A DNA stretch of 64,000 bases from Cordia subcordata (lineage: Eukaryota > Streptophyta > Magnoliopsida > Boraginales > Cordiaceae), in contig JAPTOF010000010.1 in the NCBI GenBank assembly GCA_028554755.1, forward strand, positions 74,501 to 138,500. Reading direction: 5' to 3'. The position numbers and the translations under genes are program-made. This document shows, in pieces, positions 47,367 to 57,955 of this stretch (its first letter is position 1; the number at the start of each line of letters is the position of its first letter). The notes under the pieces are model-generated. The model did not search any database and was not told the DNA's origin. It saw nothing but the letters and a program-made list of their open reading frames with translations.

Positions 47367-50300
47367 TTACTCACCTAGATTCTCGAACAATGTAGGGTAC
47401 TTGGTACACGCTTTTCCTTCTGCCATCCATAAAGCTTCCTTTTCTGTTTGATCATGCCATTGGACCTTCATGTAAGGAATAGTTCTTCGCCTTAGAACTT
47501 GATCTTTATGATCCACAATTTCAATAGGTTCTTCTACAAAAGTGAGATCTTTTTGAACTTGCAGGTCCTTAGGTTCCACTACATGGCTCGGATCATACAC
47601 ATAACGTCTGAGTTGAGAGACATAAAACACGTCATGTATCCCTGCCAATGCTGGGGGCAACGCAACTCGATAAGCCACCCTTCCAATTCTCTCTAGTATC
47701 TCATATGGCCCAATGAAACGAGGCTCGAATTTCGCGCGTTTACCAAAACGAACCACACCTTGAGTTGGAGACACCTTTAGAAACACATGATCCCCAACTT
47801 GGAATTCTATCTCTTTCCGACGCTTATCTGTCCAACTCTTTTGACGATCTTGAGCTTGTTGTAATCTAGCTCGTATCAATCTCACCTTAGCCTCAGTTTC
47901 TTCCAACAATTCGAAATCCAACACCTTTCGTTCTCCCATGTCCCAATACAGAGGTGTTCTACACTTCCTACCATATAGGGCTTCATACGGTGCCATCTGA
48001 ATGCTAGCTTGATAGCTATTATTGTAGGCAAATTCCACTAGTGGCAAATATCTACTCTAGTCACTACCCAAGTCAAGTACACAAGCCCTTAACATATCTT
48101 CCAAAGTCTGTATTGTTCTCTCAGTTTGACCGTCCGTTTGAGGATGAAATGCGGTGCTTAACTTATGTTCAGTCCCTAAGCCCCGCTGCAAACTTCGCCA
48201 AAATAAGGAGGTGAATTTTAGGTCTCTATAAGACACGACGTCCTTCGGTACTCCATGCAACCGAACAATCTCTGCAATGTAGAGTCGTGCCAAGCTGTGA
48301 GCGGTAAAATCTGTTCTAACAGGCAAGAAATGGGCTGACTTCGTTAAACGATCCACAATTACCCAAATTGCATCATTCTTCTCTTTAGTCCTTGGAAGAC
48401 CTACAACGAAATCCATTGATATGCTGTCCCATTTCCATTTAGGAATCTCCAATGGTCGTAGAAGTCCTGAAGGTTTTTGATGCTCGGGCTTAACTTTCTG
48501 ACACGTCAAGCATTTCTCCACAAATTCAGCAATATCTCTCTTCATATTATTCCACCAAAATACGCCCCTTAAGTCTCGGTACGTTTTTGTCCCTCCGGGG
48601 TGAATAGAGAATCGACTATTATGAGCGTCTTCCAATATCTCCTTCTTTAACTTAGGATCATCAGGTACACAAAGTCTTTCTTCAAACCATATTGTGCCAT
48701 CATCATGAATTTGAAGGCATGAATTTTCCCCGTTCTCTAGTTTGGTTCGCATGGTCTCTAAGAATGGATCCTTCTTATGTGCTGCTTAGATTCTCTCAAA
48801 TAAGGTAGATTGTGTGGTCATGTGAGCCAAAACACCTTTATTTGACTGCTGCACTACTTCAATTTGTAGCTTTTCAAATTCACGGACCAATTCCTTCTGT
48901 GTGGATTCCAAGGCTGCCAAATTCCCATGTGGTTTCCTGCTTAAAGCATTAGCTGCCTTGTTTGCTATTCCCGGATGGTAATGAATGGTGAAATCATAAT
49001 CTTTTAAAAACTCTAGCCATCGTCGTTGTCTGAGATTCAATTCTTTTTGGGTGAAAAGATACTTGAGACTTTGATGGTCAGTGTAGATCTCACATGATAC
49101 GCCATATAAATAGTGCCTCTAAATCTTGAAAGCGAATACCACTGATGCTAATTCTGAGTCATGGGTAGGATAATTCTTCTCATGATCTTTCAGCTGCCTC
49201 GACGCGTATGCAATCACTTTGTCATGCTGCATTAGTACACAACCCAAGCCAATTCGAGATGCATCACCATAAATTGTGAAACCCTCGATTCCATCAGGGA
49301 TAGTAAATATTGGAGCTGTCATCAACCGTCGTTTCAACTCTTGAAAGCTCTTCTCACATTTATCAGTCCATTCAAACTTAACTCCTTTCCTTATCAATCG
49401 GGTGAGAGGTGCAGCAATCCAGGAGAAATCCTTCACGAACTTATGGTAGTAACTTGCCAAACCCAAGAAGCTACGTATCTCAATAACTGTAGTGGGCTTA
49501 GGCCAACTCATCACAGCTTCCACTTTTTGAGGGTCCGCTGATATACCGCCCTTAGAGATCACATGCCCCAGAAATGCTACCTCCGATAGCCAAAATTCAC
49601 ATTTCTTGAATTTGGCATAAAGTTGTTTGTCTCTCAAAGTCTGTAGCACGAGCCTTAGATGTTGCTCTTGATCAGATAAGCTTCTCGAATATACCAATAT
49701 GTCATCAATGAAAATCACAACGAATTGGTCCAAAAATAGCTTAAATACCCAATTCATGAGATCCATGAAAGCTGTTGGTGCATTAGTCAATCCAAAAGGC
49801 ATCACCACATACTCATAATGACCATATCTACTACTGAATGTAGTCTTTGGAATATCCTTGGCCTTAATCCTTAGTCGATGGTAGCCCAACCTTAAATCAA
49901 TTTTAGAGAAGACTTGAGCTCCCCGTAGTTGAACAAACAAATCATCAATTCTTGGCAGTGGGTATTTGTTCTTCACGGTGATCTTATTTAGCTCCCGATA
50001 GTCGACACATAATCGCATAGTCCAATCTTTTTTCTTGACAAATAGAACAGGAGCACCCCACGGAGAAACACTCGATCGAATTTGTCCTTTATCTAGCAAT
50101 TCTTGTAATTGCACTTTCAATTCCTTTAACTCGGCTGGGGCTATACGGTATGGAGCTTTAAAGATTGGTGCAGACCCAGGAACAAGCTCAATTCCAAATT
50201 CTACCTCTCGATTTGGAGAAAGCCCCACAATTTTCTCAGGGAAGACATCCGGGAACTCTTGCACAAGAGTGGTATCTTCAATTCTCTTCTCTATTGCTTC

Positions 50301-50888
50301 TGATTTCAATATGCAAGCCAAGAACCCTTTACAACCTTTTGCCAACAATTTTTGAGCTTTCATCATTGATATGATGCATGTGGTAAAGAATTTCCTTTCC
50401 TCAAAGATGATTTCAGGCTCATCAGGTAATGAGAGAACCACTTTTTTTGCAAAGCAATCAACATGCCCATGATATCGAGATAGCCAGTCCATGCCGAGGA
50501 TTACATCAAAATCTTTCATGTCTAGGATTACTAAATCTACAAGTAACTTTCTACCAGCTAGAGTAACAACACAATCACGATACACAATTTTAGTCACCAC
50601 ACATTCCCCAACTGGAGTCTCTACACATAACGCAGCATCTAATAACTCAGGCTTTACAGGCAACAAAGACGCAAAGCCAGGAGATACGAAACAAAAGTTC
50701 GACCCAGTATCAAAAAGCACATGGGCATACTGATCAAAAATAGGAAGGATACCTGCCACAACAGCATCATCAGCTTCGGCATCACCTTGGGTTAATGTGA
50801 AAACTCTAGCACGGTTAGGTGGTCTCTGGGCTGGTCGAGTAGGCTGAGGAGCGTTGGCTATGGCTCTTTCTGGTTGATTCTCATGCAT
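47367..50888 (-). pseudogene. gypsy pol: protease, reverse transcriptase, RNase H, integrase (broken)
   Basis: Open blocks on the minus strand: 50888-49119 (protease with DTG in [15 protein letters not shown] with [45 protein letters not shown] and the catalytic FIDDIL), 49040-48786 (RNase H end, then NALSRKPHG), 48752-48057 (integrase zinc finger and core, ending [20 protein letters not shown]), 48047-47367 (integrase C-terminus with a chromodomain-like FxVKVQW region). Stop codons or frameshifts lie near 49041-49118, 48753-48785 and 48048-48056. The second integrase catalytic Asp (SDRD in relatives) is Tyr here (SYRD). Not functional. Confidence 0.85.
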
Positions 50889-50939
50889 AAGAGGACAATT
50901 GCCGATACGATGCTCAGTTGAACCACATCTTAGAGAAGC

Positions 50940-51857
50940 TCATTTAGCATGCCAACATATCTCTGTTGTATGTGCTCTACCAAAATGTTCAAATCTAGCT
51001 TGTGGCACATATCGACCCACTAGTTCGGTGTTCTGCTTCTTTGGTGTGCTTTTAAAAGGTTTACCTTGGTGTTGAAAATTCCCAGAGTACCCTTTTCTCC
51101 TGTTATCCTTACTTTGGTGATGACGCTGTCTATCAAGTATGCAAGATTCTGCCACTAATGCTGTCTCATACACTTTCTTGAAACTACGGTGTTGATGCAT
51201 CTTGACCCTCTCAAAGATATCATACCTCAAGCCAGATTCAAACTTCTTTGCCTTAATGTAGTCGCTCACGAGCATATCCAGCACATACCTTGCTAGGCTC
51301 TGAAACTTGTCGTAGTATTGTTCCACAGTCAAATTCCCCTGTCGAAAATTCATAAACTCCAGCACCTTCTGATCCTTGAATACCTCTGGAGAAAACTTGA
51401 TCAACACAAGCTCACGAAATCCGGCCCAAGTATAAGGTCTTGGTATCTCGCCCATATTGTTAATCCACCACTCGAGGGCCTTGCTTGTGAACACATGAGC
51501 TGCAAATCGAACCTTCTGATCCTTACTGAATTCGAGAGTGCGAAAGATGTTCTCCATAGTTGTCAACTAATCATGTGCGTCTTGCGCCTTGCCCTCTCCA
51601 TTGAAATGAATTGGGTTCAAACCTAAGAATTCCCTCAAAGCTACAGCATCCGTGCTCCCATTTCCTCCTCCCGGTACATTAACTCTAGCAGGAGCTACTC
51701 CAACTTGTTTCAATAAAGCTGCTGCTAGGGACTCATTGTCAATTTGAATGCCTAGAAAGTTTTGGAGAGTAGGGCTGATGGTTGGGGTCGACGTAAGAGA
51801 TGGCATGGTGCTTGGCTGAGGCACAAATTGGGATGAAGAGGCAAAAGTGCTTTGCAT
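50940..51857 (-). pseudogene. gypsy gag remnant
   Basis: Two open blocks on the minus strand, 51857-51567 (Ser/Thr/Pro-rich N-terminus, then LREFLGLNPIHFNGEG) and 51566-50940 (Retrotrans_gag: ALEWWINNMGEIPRPYTWAG, FRQGNLTVEQYYDKFQSLAR). They are separated by an in-frame stop. The CCHC knuckle is split by a second stop just before 50939 (CWHAK stop, then [13 protein letters not shown]). Further gag-like sequence upstream to about 52200 is broken. Confidence 0.8.
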
Positions 51858-52358
51858 TGAAGGAACTTGCTATGAGATTGACAAAGTTAGAAATGCCGAT
51901 GTAGGAAAGGATTGCAGTCCTGGAATGACTTGTGGCATTGAAATAAGCTCAGGAACTGATCCTTGCACGGACAAGGGCACAGAGGTTATGCTCGACACTG
52001 GTGTAGTCTAGGTTACACCTTGTGGGGTAGGTTGAGTTGTCCCCAATGGTGCGATTGATAGAATCGATTCAGTAACTAGGGCCACATTGTTAGTTCTAGC
52101 AGTACCTTGCAGTCTGGCTCCTTACACGATTACGTACATGACGACCTTCAAGAACAAGGTCCGCTAACACCGCGTTGTCATCCTAACGGTTCACACGTGG
52201 TCCTGCCATTTCCTAAGGATACACATATAGAAAAGGAGATTTCAACATTATAATTCACGAGAAAAAAATATTCAAGGCTAGGATAAGGTAGACATGCTTA
52301 AACTGTACTACACCCCACATTATCATTTCTATCTAGGTTAGGGATCATCAGACCTAAA

Positions 52359-52370
52359 GCTCTGATACCA
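52359..52370 (-). other. Primer binding site (initiator Met tRNA)
   Basis: On the minus strand TGGTATCAGAGC begins four bases after the LTR end GGCGTGACA, matching the 3' end complement of initiator Met tRNA. This proves that the LTR piece starting at 52375 is the 5' LTR of the antisense element. Confidence 0.85.
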
Positions 52371-52374
52371 ACAC

Positions 52375-52769
52375 TGTCACGCCTCTAAAACTTAAAGCTC
52401 GAGACGCGACATGCCGTGGACCAAGAGAAGTGAACCCCTCAAATCAGAAGGCTACTAAAACCTCAATAAACAAACAGAGCACTAAATACTATAAATTATT
52501 GAAACAAAAACTATGAGCTTCAACATGTAGCAAAAAACTCCAAATAACTATTACAATAAAGCTCGAGACGCGACATACCGTAAACCGAGAGGAGTGAACC
52601 CCTCGAACTACATGGCTACTAAAACCTCAATAAACAAACAGAGCACTAAATACTATAAATTATTAAAACAAAAACTATGAGCTCTAACATGTAGCAAAAA
52701 AACTCCAAATAACTATTATAAGTTTTCGCCAAACCGGCACATCTAACATGGACCAAAATATCAAGGCAG
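52375..52769 (-). repeat. Truncated 5' LTR (U5 end only)
   Basis: 395 bp matching 44398-44793 with around 10 percent differences by eye, including the same 164-bp tandem duplication. It stops at AATATCAAGGCAG, where the left LTR continues into TATCTGACC. Confidence 0.85.
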
Positions 52770-52779
52770 TAAAGTAAAA

Positions 52780-53567
52780 TGTAAGGACCGGTTAGTTTTT
52801 TTAATTTATTTTATTTTATTTTACTCAACCGCTACAAACACGTTTCTGTAGTGGTAGTTGAGGGGTGGTAGTTGTTGATAGTGGGGTTCTTTAATAATAA
52901 TAATAATAATATATTAATAATAAAATAGATAAGATAAAATTTGACCAGACAGTCTTTGACTTAGGACTTATATATATATATATATATATATTCTTCCTTT
53001 CATTATTATATTTTTTTCCTATGCTTCTCTCTTCTCAGAAAAATACGAAGAACCCTAGAAAACCAAGTTAGGCATTTATTCTTTCTTTAAGGGCTAATCT
53101 CAAGGTAAATTTTGACTATACTCGTTTATGCTCGAATTCTAGGATTGAGTAATAATTTTTTTTTTCTTTAGAATAATGATAAAGAATTATTCTATTATGT
53201 GCATAGGGTATTTTCAGTTGTAGATTGAAGAATTTCAGAATTTAAGGGGGTCAACTTGTACTCTGAATTCTCCCATCATTCCTGTGTAACTCTCTTGCAA
53301 CAATCATGCTATTGATTACTTAATTTTTGAGTCTTGTGCGTTTGGCAATTTGCTCATTTTTTTTCTTCTGCGCACAAAATATATAGCCTGATAATGTGTT
53401 TCAATAAATCTCGTGCTTGATTTCGTGATGGCTAGAACTTTTCATTTGATACTAACTCAAATTCGTCCTCTGGCCTATATATGCAATTTAGATTCTCGAT
53501 TATAAAAAAAAACATATGTAAGTAAAGGTTCTCCTTGTCTATGATGGTTTCACATTGTCTTAAAAGC

Positions 53568-53609
<42 letters not shown>

Positions 53610-53725
53610 AATGGTTTCACACTGTCTTTGAAAGTATATCTTTTAGCTATCACATTAGTTTTCTTTTATTATTAAGTTATTTTTTTTTCTTTTCTTTAGA
53701 TTTTGTGGTTTAAATTATGTTGTTG

Positions 53726-53766
<41 letters not shown>

Positions 53767-55732
53767 ACACTGGTCCGATCTTTTTATCTTAATAGGATTT
53801 CAATTTTTTTCTAACTTTCGTACATTTAAATAATCATTTTCTTTCTTAGTCGACTGCTAATATCAGCGAGTTTTGTTTATTTTATTTTATTTTATTCACT
53901 TGATTTTACTTTATTTCTAACCAGATTTAAAAAAATAATATATATCGCATCAAAGATATATGAGTTCCCAAATAAACGAGTTGAACTTTGATTTAATCCT
54001 AATAGAAAACGTGTCTGGAGCAAATGTTTTCATGCTGTACTATACACGGCCAAATTTTTATTTTATTTTATTTTATTTTTATTTTTTATATTTTATATTT
54101 TTTTGGGTGAAATCATAGGCAGGTTTCTTCTTGGCCATCCAATTTTTTTTGCTTAAATTTTAGGTTTCCAGATTGACTTTCATAATATATATATTCAAAG
54201 CAATAATGAAAGCATTACTTTTCAAAGGTCAATGATGAGCTTTTAATGACAGTTAAAATTTTTATTCTTTGTTTCTTCATCTCTTCTTGAAAATTTGTGA
54301 TTTTAGAAATTTTTCTTGTAAAATTTTATTTTTTTAAAAAAAATTAGAAACAGTTTGATCAATTTCTTCAGAAAGCTAGAACATGCATGAGTTAATAGTG
54401 TATACTCGTTCTCAACCAACAGTATTTGTCCTCTTCATCTTGAATTGTTTATTTATTTATTTATTTATTTTCTTTCTTTTTTCTCCTATCTTCTGTTGAA
54501 ACCCCTGGGTTTCAACTTTATTTTTTATTTTTTTATTTTTTTAATATATTTCCAAGAATCTTTTTACTCTTCCCTTTCTCTCATGATCTAAATCCTCAGT
54601 CATTACCATGGTTATCATGTATGGTATAATATTGTAACAATGACTTATTGCTTACTGAGAAATGAGAAGATTCTGCCTATGTTAACCATAATTATAATTG
54701 ATATTCTCTTACATGAGGTGGGTTATTGGGAAAAAATAATTTTAGTTTGTCTCTACTCTTGTCACATGATGTAACTCAATTATTTCCTCTTGATCCTTGA
54801 TCCTAAGTAACTATCCTGCTATAATGCTATATTTTTTTTTTAGTATTGACTCCAATAATGTAAGTTGTGCTGTGATGTAGCGTTTTTTTTTCCATGATAC
54901 GATACGACTTGATACGATATGATTTGACGTGATATAACATGACTTGATTTGGCGGATACTCGCCTTCTCGTAAAATTTTGGAATCCCATTTCATGTTTGC
55001 TTGAGATTATTGAGGCATACTCCCCTATCATGTGTGTGCCTTTGGGGGTCTTATACCCATATCATGTGTGCCAATGGGGGTCTTATACCCATCTTTTGAT
55101 ATGATCATGATTGAGATTTGAGGGCTTTGTACCCTCACCATGACTTTATTATGATGAAATCGCTACAGCATAGTCACAACTCATGTTACATAATATTCAA
55201 CATACTTTCTTTTACGAGTTAATCCTTGTCATAGTTAACATGAAAATTTAATTCTACGCGCTCCCATAATTTCTTAATGTCCTCCCGGAAACGTGTTCTC
55301 TTGTTTCAGCTTCCCTCTTATTTTGATAATTCACGTTTGTTTTTTCTCGGGGGAAGATCCTTACTTATTGAGCATTTGATTCGTTCACTCTTATATATTT
55401 ATGTTCTTACAGATGATCACGAATAAGGGGATGTACACTAGCGATGAGGAATGACCTTATCTTTAAGAGTATTTTGAGAATTATATCTTAGTGATGAGAT
55501 ACTGCTTTGATATTTTGGTCCATGTTAGATGTGCCAGTTTAGCGAAAACTTGTAATAGTTATTTGAAGTTTTTTTGCTACATGTTGGGACTCATAGTTTT
55601 TGTTTCAATAATTTATAGTATTTAGTGTTCTGTTTGTTTATTGAGGTTTTAGTAGCCTTGTGATTCAAGGGTTTTACTCCTCTTGGTCCACGGCGTGTCG
55701 CGTTTCGAGTTTTAAGTTTTAGGGGCGTGACA
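52780..55732 (+). repeat. Right LTR in opposite orientation
   Basis: 2953 bp; reads TGTAAGGACCGGTTAG to GGGGCGTGACA on the plus strand, the reverse complement of the left LTR along its length. It differs structurally: one copy of the 164-bp unit instead of two, a longer TA tract (53573-53604), and about 130 bp near 54095-54225 that the left LTR lacks. GTAAAA just before it looks like a polypurine-tract end, so it was a 3' LTR. Confidence 0.85.
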
Positions 55733-55737
55733 TATAC

Positions 55738-57955
55738 ATTAATAACTTGTTGGCCTGTCCAGCTTTATTATCGTGTTAGTAATGATTAGTAAGATGAGCA
55801 ATGCTTCAACTATAATATCACGACATACATATTACAATTACGACTTTCATTGACCAAGGATCTTAATTGTTTAATATTTTTAAAAATTTTAATTGAAGTA
55901 GTCCTGCAAGAGCCCAAAAGCCTAAGCTAGAATCACTTTGTTAGGCCGGTTAAATAAATCAAATATTATGGGTCATGACTCGTTCTGATAACTCTCATGT
56001 ATTTTGACTCATAATTTGCTGCTCACAATTCTAATAGAGATGCAGACGTAGAGTGAAAATAACATAATAAAACAAAAAATAGTTGCAGAAATATGTTTTG
56101 TTGGTCCATTCATACAAGGGAATTGAGAGCTTAGCACAAACTGAAAAAGACAACAATTTTCTTGTATAAGAAAAAAGAAAATGATGACATTATTCAATGG
56201 CAATTATGCCCTGGTCAATGTAACTCACCGAGTCAATGCCCAATTACACACGCTCTCTCCACACGCATTTTGCTTTTCCTTTTTCTACCCCCCGCCCCCA
56301 ATCTTTTTGCTTAAAATTCATCATTCCTCATAAAGTTATTTCTCAATTATTTTATCATACACTCCAAAAATCAATCCACTAAACTTCTTACTTTTTTTGT
56401 CAAGATTAATGAATGCTCCTATATATATACATCTACATATATTATTTTATTTGTTTTGTATATTATTTCTTTTTGTTTTGTGCAAAATTCGTATAAAATT
56501 GTGTTATAATTAAAAGACATCATGCCACTATTATTCCAAAGATGACAAGGCATAGTAAAAAATATCAAATAAAAGAAGTCGATAAGGGGAAAAGGGAAAA
56601 AAATTATAAAATTGAAATATTTAAAAAAATTAAGTGAAAAGGAAATAACCATAAAACATAATATAATACTTGTTACTTTTATTGTTATTATTATTTTTCG
56701 AAATAGAAATAGAGAAGGAAAAAAAAACCCTAAAACGAGACGGCCCCAAATCCAACCCAGCCGCTTCACTCACCAGAGTCACGATTCCAGTTCCGTCAAC
56801 TCAACTCGGTGAATTTCTTCCCCCTTTCCGCACTCACCACAAGCACGCTCCAAAATGTACTCCAATTTCATCCTTTATTACTCAAATTTTATTCAAAAAT
56901 CAATACATGCCAATTCGATTCCGTCTAATTGCTAAATCAAAATCTTAATTTAAAAAATTAATTATTACTCCATCTTTTCAAATTTTCAGCTAAAGTTGGT
57001 TGATTCTTGTTCTACTGATACACGCAGTGCATGAAAGATCCCATTTTTAGCTTATTTTTCCATGTTTAATATACTGGGTGTTGCATTTTATCTGCAAGAT
57101 TGAATTTGTAGATTAACAATTTAGCTTCAATTGTTAAAAACTTTGATCCTGCTCCTGGGTTTTTCTTATAGTTGATTGGCAGCTTCAGTTATATAGTTTA
57201 TTAGTATTATTGTGTATAAATGGGCTTGCTTTTTGCTTCTGGCTTGAGCTCCCATTTGATTAACGAGCTCTACACGTGGAAATATGTAGCTTTAAGTTTG
57301 CTGGTAATTTTGTATTATTGCCTCTGTAGTCTAGCTGTTATATGTATACTCTAGAGCAAGCATAGCTGGTTTGTGTACTTGATGTTGTTGAGTGTACAAA
57401 CAGAAAGGAAATGTTCTGTGATTAGGAAATGTTCTGTGATTTTCTCCTCTTTGATAATAGGAAGTTTGGGGGCCCCTTCTTTCCAAGCCCTTTTTTGCGT
57501 GTGGAAGAAGAGATTAATAAACCTGCAATTTGATGGTTATTGTTGTTCCAAAGCTCTTAAAGGGGATATGCAGCTGGGATAGATGCTTACAATAGGCTTT
57601 TTTGGCACATCATATAGTTTAAGTACGTGATGCAACTGTAGTTTCTTTCTTTTTCGGCTAGAGCTCAGATTTCTTGCTTCAGCTGGAACAATGTTGTATC
57701 TGTCTGACTCTGATTTTCATATGCAAGATACGTGGATTATGTTTGGGTTTAGAAGCATCAAACGTTTGCTCCATAAATCTGCAGTTGCCCATATTGCAAA
57801 TTTGCCAGGCACTAACTTGTATATGGTGTCTTAATTTAAAGTGCAATTGTTAATGCACCAAATAAAGGTCGTGCATTTATTCTTAATGTATCTGTTGGTG
57901 TAATTCAGGATCTGGATTAGATGACAGTAAGAAAAGCTGGGTGATAACCCTTCAG
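55738..57955. other. Spacer, promoter and 5' UTR of the hAT-derived gene
   Basis: No supported protein. A telo-box lies at 56725-56733, followed by a C-rich leader-like stretch (56740-56850). An acceptor-like TAATTCAG at 57901-57908 before the ATG suggests a 5'-UTR intron of about 1 kb (inference). A 17-bp tandem repeat (AGGAAATGTTCTGTGAT) is at about 57406-57440. Confidence 0.5.
56725..56733 (+). promoter_or_regulatory. Telo-box upstream of the hAT-derived gene
   Basis: Perfect AAACCCTAA, 1.2 kb before the ATG but probably near the transcription start if the 5'-UTR intron is real. Confidence 0.5.

Larger units (their letters stand above)
44398..55732 (-). mobile_element. Ty3/gypsy LTR retroelement composite with inverted outer LTRs
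   Basis: Left to right: an LTR in antisense (44398-47330), PPT, pol and gag on the minus strand, PBS, a 395-bp end piece of the 5' LTR in antisense (52375-52769), a PPT-like GTAAAA (52774-52779), then a full LTR in sense (52780-55732). The outer ends are TGTCACGCCCC and GGGGCGTGACA, and TATAC occurs on both sides (44393-44397, 55733-55737), the 5-bp duplication of gypsy integrase. LTRs of about 2.9 kb, a Met-initiator PBS and the domain order suggest the Tekay/Del side of the chromoviruses (inference). All ORFs are broken, so it cannot move on its own. Confidence 0.85.
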
